Source: Peterkaempfera griseoplana
GTDB taxonomy: Bacteria > Actinomycetota > Actinomycetes > Streptomycetales > Streptomycetaceae
NCBI RefSeq assembly: GCF_001418575.1
Contig: NZ_LIQR01000088.1
Span: 1-42,142, forward strand
Length of the DNA: 42,142 bases
Direction: 5' to 3'
The stretch's first letter is position 1. Every line of letters starts with the position of its first letter. This document shows positions 1 through 7,677 of this stretch, one piece after another. Below the pieces are notes generated by a model that was not told the DNA's origin, did not search any database, and saw nothing but the letters and a program-made list of their open reading frames with translations. The position numbers were made by a program, and so were the translations under genes.

Positions 1-87
1 ACCCCCGACCCACCGGTGCACCGGATCGAAGCGCTCCCCCGCCTGCCCTAGCGTGATATCCACACCACTCAGGGGGAGAGAGCGACG

Positions 88-882
88 ATGCCCACCACCG
101 GGACCCGCACACACCATCTGCTGCGCCCTGCCGCAGCACTGCTGGCCGCCGCACTGTTGGCGGCCGCCGCCACGGCCTGTTCCACCGACGCCGACAGCGA
201 TCCGCAGCCGGACCACCGCTCCTTCGCCCTGCCGGGCCGGACCCTGGTCGTCGAGAGCGACAACGCGGACCTCACCCTCACCCCCGCCGACGGCGACCGG
301 GTGCAGGTGGAGCGAAGGATCAAGGTGTGGAAGGCCGGCGGCGGCAAGCCGGACATCTCCTGGTCGATGAGCGGGGACACTCTCCACCTCAAGGTGCACT
401 GCGGCTGGGGGCTGGGCTCCTGCAGCGTCCACGACCTGGTGCAGGTGCCCCGCGGGGTCACCGTCACCGTCCACGGGATCAACGGGGACGTCGATGCGAG
501 CGGCTTCACCGCACCGTTGAGCATCGTCACCACCAACGGCGACATCAGCGCCTCCGCCAGCCAGGGACCGCTCTCCCTCACCAGCACCAACGGAGACGTC
601 TCGGCGACGGGCATCCGGGCGGCGCAGACCACCGCCGGCGCCACCAACGGCGACGTGGACCTCTCCTTCGCCCAGGCGCCGACCGGTGTCCGGGCCACCA
701 GCAGCCAGGGCGACGTGTCCCTGCACCTCCCGTCCGCGGCGTCTCCCGGCTACCACCTGGATCTGAAGTCCTCGCTCGGCGACATCGTGCACGACGGAAC
801 GCCCGACACCCCGGGCAGCTCCCATGTCATCACCGCGTCCAGCAGCACGGGTGACATCACCCTGCTGCGGGACGGCGGCTGA
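88..882 (+). CDS. DUF4097-type secreted lipoprotein
   Basis: The 264-residue product starts with a basic N-terminus and an Ala/Leu-rich hydrophobic stretch ending in A-T-A-C, so Cys31 is the likely lipidated residue of a lipoprotein signal. The rest is made of short beta repeats of the type T-N-G-D-I/V-S/D-x-S/A (for example around residues 130-215). This is the pattern of the DUF4097 beta-helix or 'adhesin-like' family found in many Streptomyces surface proteins. The start at 88 is supported by a purine-rich ribosome site (AGGGGGAG, 71-78) nine bases upstream. The molecular function of the family is not established; an envelope role is inferred from the lipobox only. It stands alone, with no operon partner visible. 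Confidence 0.85.
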   Translation: MPTTGTRTHHLLRPAAALLAAALLAAAATACSTDADSDPQPDHRSFALPGRTLVVESDNADLTLTPADGDRVQVERRIKVWKAGGGKPDISWSMSGDTLHLKVHCGWGLGSCSVHDLVQVPRGVTVTVHGINGDVDASGFTAPLSIVTTNGDISASASQGPLSLTSTNGDVSATGIRAAQTTAGATNGDVDLSFAQAPTGVRATSSQGDVSLHLPSAASPGYHLDLKSSLGDIVHDGTPDTPGSSHVITASSSTGDITLLRDGG

Positions 883-915
883 GAGGTACGGCGCCCCGGG
901 GGCCGACGCAGACCG

Positions 916-1062
916 TCACAGGTCGAGGACCAGGCGTACGACGTCCTCCACCCGCTCCAGCTCCCGGGGCCCCAGCAAGGCCGCCCGGCGGACCAGCCGG
1001 GACTTGTGCTTGGTCAGTCCGCTCTCGTGGCCGACCGGCACATGGGTGGCCGATCGGCGGCG
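916..1062 (-). pseudogene. Possible PemK/MazF-type toxin C-terminal remnant
   Basis: Reading the minus strand to a stop at 916-918 gives a tail containing T-H-V-P-V-G-H-E-S-G-L-T-K, then S-R-L-V-R-R, and ending E-R-V-E-D-V-V-R-L-V-L-D-L. This resembles the last third of actinobacterial PemK/MazF endoribonuclease toxins, from memory. No start codon or N-terminal toxin core precedes it in frame, and the part between the two conserved blocks looks shortened. The frame runs back into the 3' end of the COG4705 gene. I read it as a decayed fragment. A short unrelated ORF cannot be excluded. Confidence 0.35.
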
Positions 1063-1091
1063 GCCGCAGGGGGCGCCGCCGATCAGGTCCG

Positions 1092-2366
1092 TCAGCGCAT
1101 ATCTGCGAGGAGGGAGTCGAGTTCAGCCTCCTGCTGGGCCGGCGGCATCGGCGGATTCGAGTGGTCGATGCCGAAGGTCACCAGGACCTGGTCCATCTGG
1201 GCGTCGATGAACGTCCAGCCGGTGTTGTCCAGCGGCTGCAAGGAAGCCTGGTCGGCATCCCAGAGGTCGCGCAGCGACTGGGCAGCTGCATGGGCCCCGG
1301 TCGCGTTTCCCGACCGTGCGTCCCTGAGCGAGGTCGAGGCGAGTGCCTTCAGTGCGTCGACCTTCGTGGACGGGAAGTGCTTCACGGCCTGGCCGGGGGC
1401 GAGGTGAACGGTGGAGGTGGCGTCGGTCTCCGGCGCCGGGCCGACGTGCGGCCGGCTGTGCGCCCAGAACAGCAGGCTGCCGGTGGCGACGGCGAGGAGG
1501 CCGAAGCCCGCCAGTGCGATGCGTTCCCTGTGCAGGTTGGCGGTGATCTGCGGAGCGTGCGAAGCCTCGTAGGTCTCGGTCACGTCGGAGCGCGTCACCG
1601 TCAGGTAGACGACGGTCGCCAGGATCAGGCCGAGGAAGACCAGGCTGGTGGTGAAGGTGCCCAGCGCAAGCCCGGTCGGCTCGCCCGGCTGAGCGACCTT
1701 GGGTGAGGCGAGCCAGTCACCGATGTTGGCGCCCAGCGGCCGGGTCAGGATGTAGGCGAGCCAGAACGACAGCACCGGGTTCGCCCCGAACTTCCACAAC
1801 GCGGTGATCGCCGCGATAAGGCCGAGCGGCAGCAGGACCGAGACTCCCGGGCTCCAGCCGGTGAGCTCAAGGGTCCAGTCGCCGGTCGCGGTGCCGAGCG
1901 CGAAGGTGACGAGAACGGCGAGCCAGTAGAACGACTCACGCGGCAAGGTCGTGACCGAGTGGATCGACAGGGTGCGCTCGCGCAGCCACCACACACCGAA
2001 GACCACGGCGAGCAGGACCGAGAACACCGTGGAGCTGATCCAGAGCGGCACGTTGAGCTGGTCGGTCAGGATGTCGGTGTACAGCGTGCCCGTGACACTG
2101 ACAACGACCACGGTCAGCCAGCACGGGAACGGGACGTACCGCTTGAGCCGTAGCTGGACGCCCAGAACCACGACGAACACCGCGGTGAAGATCCAGGCCG
2201 TGTTCACCAGGCCGACGCCCAGCTTCATGTTGATCCAGTCGGCGAAACTCTCACCGACGGTCGTGCAAAGGATCTTGATCACCCAGAACCAGACGGTGAC
2301 CTCGGGAACCTTGTTCAGCATCAGCCGCCCGCTGCGGCGCGTGCGGGCTTCGCTTGTCGTTGTCAT
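1092..2366 (-). CDS. COG4705-family polytopic membrane protein with C-terminal extension
   Basis: The 424-residue protein opens with L-N-K-V-P-E-V-T-V-W-F-W-V-I-K-I-L-C-T-T, the hallmark of the COG4705 family of uncharacterised membrane-anchored proteins. About eight hydrophobic segments fill the first 270 residues. After a cytoplasmic linker there is one more membrane segment (around residue 285-305) followed by roughly 120 polar residues without a recognisable domain, longer than the usual family member. I chose ATG at 2366 because the family motif begins close behind it; an in-frame GTG at 2396 would add ten residues. No clear ribosome site is seen for either. Function is unknown; a transport or stress role is only a guess. 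Confidence 0.8.
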   Translation of the reverse strand: MTTTSEARTRRSGRLMLNKVPEVTVWFWVIKILCTTVGESFADWINMKLGVGLVNTAWIFTAVFVVVLGVQLRLKRYVPFPCWLTVVVVSVTGTLYTDILTDQLNVPLWISSTVFSVLLAVVFGVWWLRERTLSIHSVTTLPRESFYWLAVLVTFALGTATGDWTLELTGWSPGVSVLLPLGLIAAITALWKFGANPVLSFWLAYILTRPLGANIGDWLASPKVAQPGEPTGLALGTFTTSLVFLGLILATVVYLTVTRSDVTETYEASHAPQITANLHRERIALAGFGLLAVATGSLLFWAHSRPHVGPAPETDATSTVHLAPGQAVKHFPSTKVDALKALASTSLRDARSGNATGAHAAAQSLRDLWDADQASLQPLDNTGWTFIDAQMDQVLVTFGIDHSNPPMPPAQQEAELDSLLADMR

Positions 2367-2405
2367 ACAGCGCAGGTTTGCTCGGCCAACCTGCACACAA
2401 CCTGA

Positions 2406-2570
2406 CTACGCAGTCGCTTCCGGCGCGGGGAAGGTCACCTCGACGCGGCCGTGACCATCCGCGACCGCACGGACTGCCACTCCCGCGGACGCGGCGAGAC
2501 GCCTTACCACGGCCAGCCCCGGCACGTCGCGGACCGCCGCATCGTCCTCGCACACCACGATGAAAGCCAC
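2406..2570 (-). pseudogene. Possible histidine-kinase/HATPase C-terminal remnant
   Basis: A 54-codon minus-strand frame from GTG 2570 to TAG 2406 encodes V-P-G-L-A-V-V-R-R-L-A-A-S-A-G, then G-R-V-E-V-T-F-P near its end. This looks like the G2 box and last strand of a HATPase_c domain (typically G-L-G-L-A-I-V-R-R-L-A-x-x-x-G) from a sensor histidine kinase. The N-box, F/G1 boxes and dimerisation domain are absent and a stop codon lies just upstream. I take it as debris of a deleted kinase next to the integrated element. Confidence 0.35.
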
Positions 2571-2769
2571 GCGCTGACCCTAGGCACTCGGGTGGAAGTT
2601 CTCCATTTCCCCTGGTCGGCACCCTCGGAGCCGGAGTGCTCCGGCTGTCGACGGTCTCGTGGTCCGGCTCCGGCAAAGCATGATCGTTAGGGTGCCGGCA
2701 GAGGCCGATCCGGAGACGGATTCCAAGATTTTCGACTGGATTTCTCCAGAGAGCCCCGGAAACGCCGGA

Positions 2770-2803
2770 CAGGGCCGGTGTCCTGGAAAGGACACCGGCC
2801 CTG
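2770..2803 (-). terminator. Hairpin terminator beside the tRNA-Pro fragment
   Basis: A perfect 15-bp stem (2770-2784 with 2789-2803) has a GGAA loop. Its upper half, CAGGGCCGGTG, is shared with the hairpin at 7625-7660 behind the intact tRNA-Pro. It was probably the original chromosomal terminator of that tRNA and was separated from it by the integration event. Confidence 0.8.
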
Positions 2804-2819
2804 AGCTGGTGCTACGAAG

Positions 2820-2859
2820 TCGGGGTGGCGGGATCTGAACCCACGGCCTTCGTCCCGAA
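2820..2859 (-). repeat. Degenerate tRNA-Pro 3' half (candidate att site)
   Basis: This 40-base stretch matches the 3' half of the intact tRNA-Pro at 7678-7719 in the same orientation: anticodon-loop end, T arm and acceptor strand plus discriminator. It differs by one substitution in the T loop and a two-base deletion before the T arm. The 5' half is missing, so it cannot be a working tRNA. A 3' tRNA fragment at one end and a whole tRNA at the other is the signature of site-specific integration by a tyrosine recombinase. Confidence 0.8.
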
Positions 2860-3041
2860 TCAGGCCCTGGGAGGCCCCAGAGCTGCGATCCAGGCCCAAA
2901 GCCGCAGCTCAGAGGCTCGCTCTGGGTTGGTTTGCGTCGGCGCTTCGAGGCGTCGACTGCTTGATCTTCTCCAGGTCTTCTCCCAGGTCGATGGAGCTTT
3001 CCTGTGGCGCGGCTGCGCCGGTTCTCGGTGCGCGCCCGCGG
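2860..3041. other. Non-coding stretch between att repeat and TetR gene
   Basis: No gene is supported here. An inverted repeat GAGCTGCG (2880-2887) / CGCAGCTC (2903-2910) with a 15-base spacer could end transcription of the TetR gene. A minus-strand frame reading S-I-D-L-G-E-D-L-E-K-I-K-Q has no start and matches nothing I recognise. Confidence 0.4.
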
Positions 3042-3743
3042 TCAACCGAGCCGGAAGGTGTCGGCGAGCGTGTTCATCTCCACCTCCAGCAGCGTCTGCG
3101 GCTGGTGGCCCATGCCGCTGTAAAGGCCTTCGACCTCCAGGCTCACCACTCCGTGGATGCGGGTCCACGCCATGACGGCTCCGGCCAGGGCGTGGTCCGC
3201 GCCGTCTGTCGTGTCGAGGTATTGCGCGACCCAGGCGGCGACCGCGGGTTCCTGGTGTACCCAGGTATCCATCTGCTCGGCAACGGGCAGTACCGCGGAA
3301 ATGGGCTGCGCTGACGCGAACAGCGGCAGGAACGGGCCGAGCGCCGCGCGCGCCTGCGCGAGGGTCTCGGGCGGGGCGCTGTAGCCGGGCAGCGGTGTTC
3401 CGGCGATCATCAGGTAGCGGTGGGGTTCCGCCACGGCCCAGGCTCGATGAGCTCCGGCCAGGGACAGCAGCCGATGACGAGGGGTGTACTTCGCGGACGC
3501 CTGCGCGGCCTCCCCGATGGCTGCGGCGAGGTCCTGGTAGGCGTCGCCGATCAGGGAACCGAGCAGGTCGTCCCGGTTGGCGAAGTAGCGGTACAGGGCC
3601 GGGCCGGAGAGCTCCAACTCCTTGGCGATGCGGGTGAGGGCGACCGCCGAGATGCCCCCCTCGGCCAGCTGTCGCAAGGCGATCTCCTTGATCTCCGTGC
3701 GCGTCTGCTCCCGGTACCTGGCCCGTGGTCCACCGGTTGTCAT
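3042..3743 (-). CDS. TetR-family transcriptional regulator
   Basis: The 233-residue protein has a TetR N-terminal DNA-binding domain: E-I-A-L-R-Q-L-A-E-G-G with the recognition helix region S-G-P-A-L-Y-R-Y-F-A-N-R-D-D-L-L (about residues 20-62). A longer C-terminal ligand and dimer domain of the WHG/TetR_C_13 sort follows. The ATG at 3743 has a strong ribosome site (AAGGAGG, seven bases upstream). It is divergent from the SRPBCC-MFS-SRPBCC operon. The intergenic region holds at least one palindrome (3903-3916) fitting a TetR operator, so it most likely represses that operon and perhaps itself. The ligand is unknown; a small hydrophobic compound pumped by the neighbouring exporter is a reasonable inference. 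Confidence 0.9.
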   Translation of the reverse strand: MTTGGPRARYREQTRTEIKEIALRQLAEGGISAVALTRIAKELELSGPALYRYFANRDDLLGSLIGDAYQDLAAAIGEAAQASAKYTPRHRLLSLAGAHRAWAVAEPHRYLMIAGTPLPGYSAPPETLAQARAALGPFLPLFASAQPISAVLPVAEQMDTWVHQEPAVAAWVAQYLDTTDGADHALAGAVMAWTRIHGVVSLEVEGLYSGMGHQPQTLLEVEMNTLADTFRLG

Positions 3744-3902
3744 CGCCGTTCCTCCTTGCTTGCCGTGCCGAGCATCTCTCCTGTGTGAGCCATCGTAACT
3801 TCCCTTCTTCCTTCTAACTTCCTGGAGCGCGGTGTCAGTGAATGGCGGTGCGCCGAGGGTGCGCCTACATGCAGTCGCGACCGCCGCGAGTTGCGTCTGA
3901 CC

Positions 3903-3916
3903 GTAACCATAGTTAC
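3903..3916. promoter_or_regulatory. Candidate TetR operator GTAAC-CATA-GTTAC
   Basis: A perfect 5-4-5 palindrome lies in the divergent TetR/SRPBCC promoter region, about 95 bp before the SRPBCC start. Two further inverted repeats follow it: GAAGCGAG (3928-3935) with CTCGCTTC (3951-3958), and a tight hairpin CACCCGGA/TCCGGGTG (3960-3977). Which one is the operator cannot be told from sequence. Confidence 0.5.
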
Positions 3917-4011
3917 AGTCTCTAACAGAAGCGAGCGGCAGTAACGCTCACTCGCTTCCCACCCGGACTTCCGGGTGCCCCGCTCTCGGTCTCCACTCGA
4001 AGGAACACGTC

Positions 4012-4605
4012 ATGCGCGCTCTCCACGCCGTCCCGCTCGCCGCCCTGTCCGCAGTCCTGGTCCTCGCCACCCCCGGTCTGGCCTTCGGCAACTCGAAGGA
4101 CGACACGCACGTCCGCCAGTCGGCCAAGGCCCCCTACAGCCAGTCGCTGACCTGCGGCGACGTCCACCCCGACGAGACCGCACCGGTGATCACCCGCAAG
4201 GAGATCGTGGTCAACGCTCCCCTGCAGACGGTCTGGAAGGTGCAGACGGACGTCGAGAACTGGCCCACCTGGCAGCCCAACGTCACCTCGCTGGTCAAGG
4301 AGACCCCCGGCGCGCTGCGGTCCGGCTCTGTGTTCCGCTGGGCCACCGAGGGCCTGGACATCACGTCCACCGTCAAGACGGTCGAGCACGACAAGTGCCT
4401 GGCCTGGGGTGGTCCCGCCCAGGGCATCAACGCGATCCACGTGTGGACCTTCACTCCCGTCAAGGGCGGCGTGCTCGTGCGCACCGAGGAGTCGTGGACC
4501 GGCGCTCCGGTCGTGGCCAACACCGCCGTCCTGCAGGCAGCCCTCGACAACTCGCTCCAGAACTGGGTGAACAACCTCAAGCACAGGAGCGAAAGCGACT
4601 CCTGA
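4012..4605 (+). CDS. Secreted SRPBCC-fold (polyketide cyclase-like) protein
   Basis: The first 26 or so residues are a typical Sec signal peptide ending A-F-G, so the 197-residue product is probably exported. Residues about 60-190 form a START/SRPBCC hydrophobic-ligand domain: V-N-A-P-L-Q-T-V-W-K, W-P-T-W-Q-P-N-V, I-H-V-W-T-F and T-E-E-S-W. It is closely similar to the protein at 6185-6676, which lacks a signal peptide. The ribosome site AAGGA (4000-4004) supports this start. It is first in an operon with a DHA2 exporter and the second SRPBCC gene, under the divergent TetR. Binding or processing of a lipophilic compound outside the membrane is inferred; no enzyme activity is shown. Confidence 0.85.
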   Translation: MRALHAVPLAALSAVLVLATPGLAFGNSKDDTHVRQSAKAPYSQSLTCGDVHPDETAPVITRKEIVVNAPLQTVWKVQTDVENWPTWQPNVTSLVKETPGALRSGSVFRWATEGLDITSTVKTVEHDKCLAWGGPAQGINAIHVWTFTPVKGGVLVRTEESWTGAPVVANTAVLQAALDNSLQNWVNNLKHRSESDS

Positions 4606-4649
4606 CCAACGGCCGCCCAAGCACATCAGCCACGAAAGGAGCCGGAGCC

Positions 4650-6119
4650 ATGGAAGCCCTGCACACCCTGCCTGCCTCGCCCACCGTTCAGAAGGTCTCG
4701 CCCACACCGGAGCACCCGCCGTACCCGCGCCGCTGGGTCGCTCTGGGCGTGCTCGCGGTCGCCCAGTTCATGGTCGTACTCGACTCCTCGATCGTGAACA
4801 TCGCCCTGCCGGACATCGGCACCGGCCTGCACATGGCCGCCTCCTCCCTGTCCTGGGTAGTGACCGCCTATGTGCTGACCTTCGGCGGCCTGCTCATGCT
4901 GGGCGGGCGGATCGCCGACCTGCGCGGCCGGCGCGCCACCTTCCTGGCAGGCCTCATCGGATTCGGCACGGCATCGGCCGTCGCCGCCTTCGCCCCCACC
5001 GCGGGCATCCTGATCGCGGCCCGTGCCGTCCAGGGAGCCGCGGCGGCGCTGATGTCACCGGCCGCCCTGTCCCTGGTCACCACCCTGTTCCCCAGCAGGG
5101 AGCGGTCCAAGGCGTTGGGCGTGTGGGGGGCGGTGGCCGGCTGCGGAGGTGCGGCGGGCGTCCTCTTGGGCGGCGTGCTCACCGGCGCCTTCGGTTGGCC
5201 CTCGATTTTCCTGGTCAACCTCCCCGTCGCGGCAGCGGTGACCGCAGGAACCCTCCGCTACGTCCCCGCCGGCACCGGAACGCGAGGCCGGATCGACCTC
5301 CCCGGCGCCCTCACCCTCACCACGGGACTGGCCTCGATCGTCTACGGCCTCTCCCAGATCAACGCCAAGGGGATCACCTCGCCCCTGGTCCTGTCCGCAC
5401 TCGGCCTCGGCGCACTCCTGCTCGCGGCCTTCGTCGCCACTGAGCGAGCGGTCACCCAGCCGCTTGTGCCGCTGCGGATCTTCCGGCTGCGCACTGTCAC
5501 TTCCGCCAACGTCATCATGGCGGCGGTCGGCGCGGCCACGGTTGGACTGTTCTTCTTCCTCTCCCTGTACCTGCAGCAGATCCTGCACTACACGCCACTC
5601 AAGGCCGGACTCAGCCAGCTCCCCCTCGCGCTGATGATCATTACGGCAGCCACGCTGGCACCACAGCTCGCAGCCCGCACCAGCACCAAAACCCTCATGG
5701 TCACAGGTCCGCTCCTGCTCGCCACCGGCCTCGGCTGGTTCTCCACCGCCGCTGTCCACGGCAGCTTCGCCGGCGACATCCTGGGCCCCTCGCTCCTGGT
5801 CGGAGCAGGCCTGGGCCTGTCCTTCGTCAGCGTCAACATCACCGCCGCCGAAAAGGTCGCCCCGGCCGACGCCGGCCTGGCCGGAGGCCTGATCAACACC
5901 ACCCAGCAGATCGGCGGAGCCCTCGGGCTCGCCCTGCTGAGCGCCGTCGCCACCCGCCACACCGGAACCAGCCCCACCCTGGCCTCCATCAACAGCGGCT
6001 ACCAGGCAGCTTTCCTCGCCGGCACAGCGATCGCCGCCGCCGCAGCCCTCCTCGCGGCCCTCATCGCCCCCCGCCGCGGCCGATCCACGCAGGAGACGGC
6101 TACCCGCAGGACCCTCTGA
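4650..6119 (+). CDS. DHA2-family MFS drug exporter (14 TM)
   Basis: The 489-residue protein shows the drug:H+ antiporter-2 pattern. TM1 has V-V-L-D-S-S-I-V-N-I-A-L-P (motif D1), then W-V-V-T-A-Y-V-L-T-F-G with G-G-R-I-A-D-L-R-G-R-R (motif A), and motif C in segment 5. About 14 hydrophobic segments are present. The start at 4650 has a ribosome site (AAAGGAGCC) and follows the first SRPBCC gene by 44 bp. It sits between two SRPBCC genes and should expel the compound sensed by the upstream TetR. Related proteins export antiseptics and antibiotics (QacA and EmrB type); the actual substrate cannot be read from sequence. Confidence 0.9.
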   Translation: MEALHTLPASPTVQKVSPTPEHPPYPRRWVALGVLAVAQFMVVLDSSIVNIALPDIGTGLHMAASSLSWVVTAYVLTFGGLLMLGGRIADLRGRRATFLAGLIGFGTASAVAAFAPTAGILIAARAVQGAAAALMSPAALSLVTTLFPSRERSKALGVWGAVAGCGGAAGVLLGGVLTGAFGWPSIFLVNLPVAAAVTAGTLRYVPAGTGTRGRIDLPGALTLTTGLASIVYGLSQINAKGITSPLVLSALGLGALLLAAFVATERAVTQPLVPLRIFRLRTVTSANVIMAAVGAATVGLFFFLSLYLQQILHYTPLKAGLSQLPLALMIITAATLAPQLAARTSTKTLMVTGPLLLATGLGWFSTAAVHGSFAGDILGPSLLVGAGLGLSFVSVNITAAEKVAPADAGLAGGLINTTQQIGGALGLALLSAVATRHTGTSPTLASINSGYQAAFLAGTAIAAAAALLAALIAPRRGRSTQETATRRTL

Positions 6120-6184
6120 AACCCACCCACGCACCCCAACTCCCGCTGACCCGTTACCCGTTCGCAAGCCCGGAGGACACCACC

Positions 6185-6676
6185 ATGAACGCCGACGCCA
6201 CCACTGCCACCGACGCCCCGCAGACCCAGCCGGCCGCGATCACCGCCGTCGACGAGAACGCCCCCGTGATCGTGCGGGTCTCCACCACCGTCAACGCCCC
6301 CCTGGCCGTCGTCTGGGACCTGCACTCCGACATCGCGGGGTGGGCCCGGTGGAACACCAACGTCGAGCGGGTCGAGTTCGCCGGCCCCCTCGCCCCCGGA
6401 GCGAGTTTCCGCTGGCTCACCCACGGCCTCGACATCACCTCCACCCTCTTCCAGGTCGTCCACGGCGAGCGCATCGCCTGGGGCGGACCCGCCAACGGCA
6501 TCGACGGCATCCACGTCTGGACCTTCGAAGAGCACGACGGCGGCGTGACCATCCACACCGAGGAGTCCTGGAGCGGCGCCGTGGTCGAGGCCCAGCCCGA
6601 CCCGTTGCGGCTGGCCCTGGAGCAGTCCCTCACCGACTGGCTGCACCAGCTCAAGACCGAAGCCGAAAATCGGTAG
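6185..6676 (+). CDS. Cytoplasmic SRPBCC-fold protein, paralogue of the secreted one
   Basis: The 163-residue protein has the same SRPBCC core as the product of 4012-4605. Shared blocks include V-N-A-P-L, D-I-T-S-T, A-W-G-G-P-A, I-H-V-W-T-F, T-E-E-S-W and a closing L-x-x-S-L-x-x-W. There is no signal peptide, so it should stay in the cytoplasm. It is the third gene of the TetR-controlled operon, 65 bp after the exporter, and is followed by a strong hairpin. The pair therefore places one copy on each side of the membrane around a 14-TM pump. Ligand binding is inferred from the fold; no catalytic residues are obvious. Confidence 0.85.
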   Translation: MNADATTATDAPQTQPAAITAVDENAPVIVRVSTTVNAPLAVVWDLHSDIAGWARWNTNVERVEFAGPLAPGASFRWLTHGLDITSTLFQVVHGERIAWGGPANGIDGIHVWTFEEHDGGVTIHTEESWSGAVVEAQPDPLRLALEQSLTDWLHQLKTEAENR

Positions 6677-6699
6677 GACGGTCCTTCGAACACCGCTGC

Positions 6700-6735
6700 G
6701 GAACACCCCCCGACCGGATGGTCGGGGGGTGTTCC
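6700..6735 (+). terminator. Terminator of the SRPBCC-MFS operon
   Basis: A perfect 16-bp stem (6700-6715 with 6720-6735) has a GGAT loop, 23 bases after the last stop codon. It has no T-tract, as is usual in Streptomyces. Confidence 0.85.
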
Positions 6736-6881
6736 ATGTGCTACGCGTCCTCACGCACCGGCTACGACTGTCTGTTCTGTGGCTGGCCCTCCGTCAACCC
6801 ACGGCGAGGGACGACCGAGGCTCAGCGCCGGTTGCAGTTCGGATGCCTCCAAACCGGCCCCCACTGCTGCCCCCGTCGACC

Positions 6882-7082
6882 TCACCGGCGTCGGCGTGTA
6901 CCCGCGCGCCGCAGGCGTCCTTGCGCCGTTCCTCCACGTAGCGCCGGACCGGCCCACACCCTCCCGGCCGCCACCATGACCCCCTGCAGCGCGGCCGACG
7001 CCTGCAGGAGCGAGCAGCCCAGCGCCACAAGCCCGCCCACGATCCCTGCCAACGCCACGACGATGCACATCCGCTGCCACAT
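6882..7082 (-). CDS. Small membrane protein of unknown function
   Basis: This short gene encodes 66 residues beginning M-W-Q-R-M-C, then one hydrophobic helix (I-V-V-A-L-A-G-I-V-G-G-L-V-A-L-G) and a basic tail ending R-R-R-R. It has a near-ideal ribosome site, AGGAGG, five bases before the ATG. I favour it over the longer overlapping frames for that reason. It lies inside the integrated element, where small membrane proteins such as Spd intermycelial-spread proteins are common, but I cannot assign it to that family. Confidence 0.5.
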   Translation of the reverse strand: MWQRMCIVVALAGIVGGLVALGCSLLQASAALQGVMVAAGRVWAGPALRGGTAQGRLRRAGTRRRR

Positions 7083-7274
7083 GCAGACCTCCTGGTCCGG
7101 TTCACCCACCACCGCCCGCGGCGGGCTGATGTTCCGAGCCTCGGGGCGAACCCGGCCCCCACCAACCCCCAAATCTCATGCGCCGCGCCACCGCCGACCA
7201 CCAGGTCGAAACGCACCCGCGCGCGGCCTGCCACCCACCGGCCGCACCACCAACACCCGGATCCGGCTCGCCAG
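7083..7274. other. Unassigned sequence inside the element
   Basis: I see no supported gene or regulatory motif here beyond the ribosome site of the small membrane-protein gene at its left edge. It probably includes decayed upstream integrase sequence. Confidence 0.35.
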
Positions 7275-7585
7275 GTGGTCGCAGCATCCGTTTCTTCTGT
7301 CGCGCCATCCGCGCGGCACAGCGAACGGAGAAAGACCCTGATGCGGGAGGTGGGGGCACCCCCGCAGCTGATGGACGACCGCTTGGGCCATGAGGACGGA
7401 TCGGTGCAGGCGCGGTGCTCGCACATCACCGCGCGGTGCGGCGCTGGCCGCTGGACGGGCTGACCGAGGTATGGGAGGAGTCCTTGGAGGAGCGCCGCCG
7501 GCTCTCGCCACGCTCACCGGTCGCCGCGCTGGACGCGCTGCTGACGGGCCGCACCGGGGCCTCGGGGGGCAGCCGGATTCCATGA
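7275..7585 (+). pseudogene. Tyrosine-recombinase (integrase) C-terminal fragment, frameshifted
   Basis: The first frame reads R-H-S-E-R-R-K-T-L-M-R-E-V-G, then Q-L-M-D-D-R-L-G-H-E-D-G-S-V-Q-A-R-C-S-H-I-T, and stops at 7463. The homology continues in another frame as L-D-G-L-T-E-V-W-E-E-S-L-E-E-R-R, then S-P-V-A-A-L-D-A-L-L, to a stop at 7585. This is the C-terminal end of an actinomycete phage-type integrase, broken by a frameshift near 7425-7445. The nucleophilic Tyr expected in R-Y-S-H is Cys (TGC). The N-terminal and core parts are missing. It ends 92 bp from the tRNA-Pro 3' end, exactly where an AICE integrase should be. Confidence 0.75.
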
Positions 7586-7624
7586 TCAGCCCCCGGGCCG
7601 GCCCCCAGCGCCCCTGAAACGAGT

Positions 7625-7660
7625 CAGGGCCGGTGCTCTCTCGCGAGAACACCGGCCCTG
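7625..7660 (-). terminator. Terminator of tRNA-Pro
   Basis: A 16-bp stem (7625-7640 with 7645-7660, one mismatch, TCGC loop) lies 17 bases beyond the tRNA 3' end. It is related in sequence to the hairpin at 2770-2803. Confidence 0.8.
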
Positions 7661-7677
7661 AACTGCACTTTCCTGGG

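Noticed and set aside
2820-2859. A second functional tRNA-Pro
   Set aside because: The 5' half with D arm and acceptor strand is absent and the T loop is mutated. It is only a 3' fragment.
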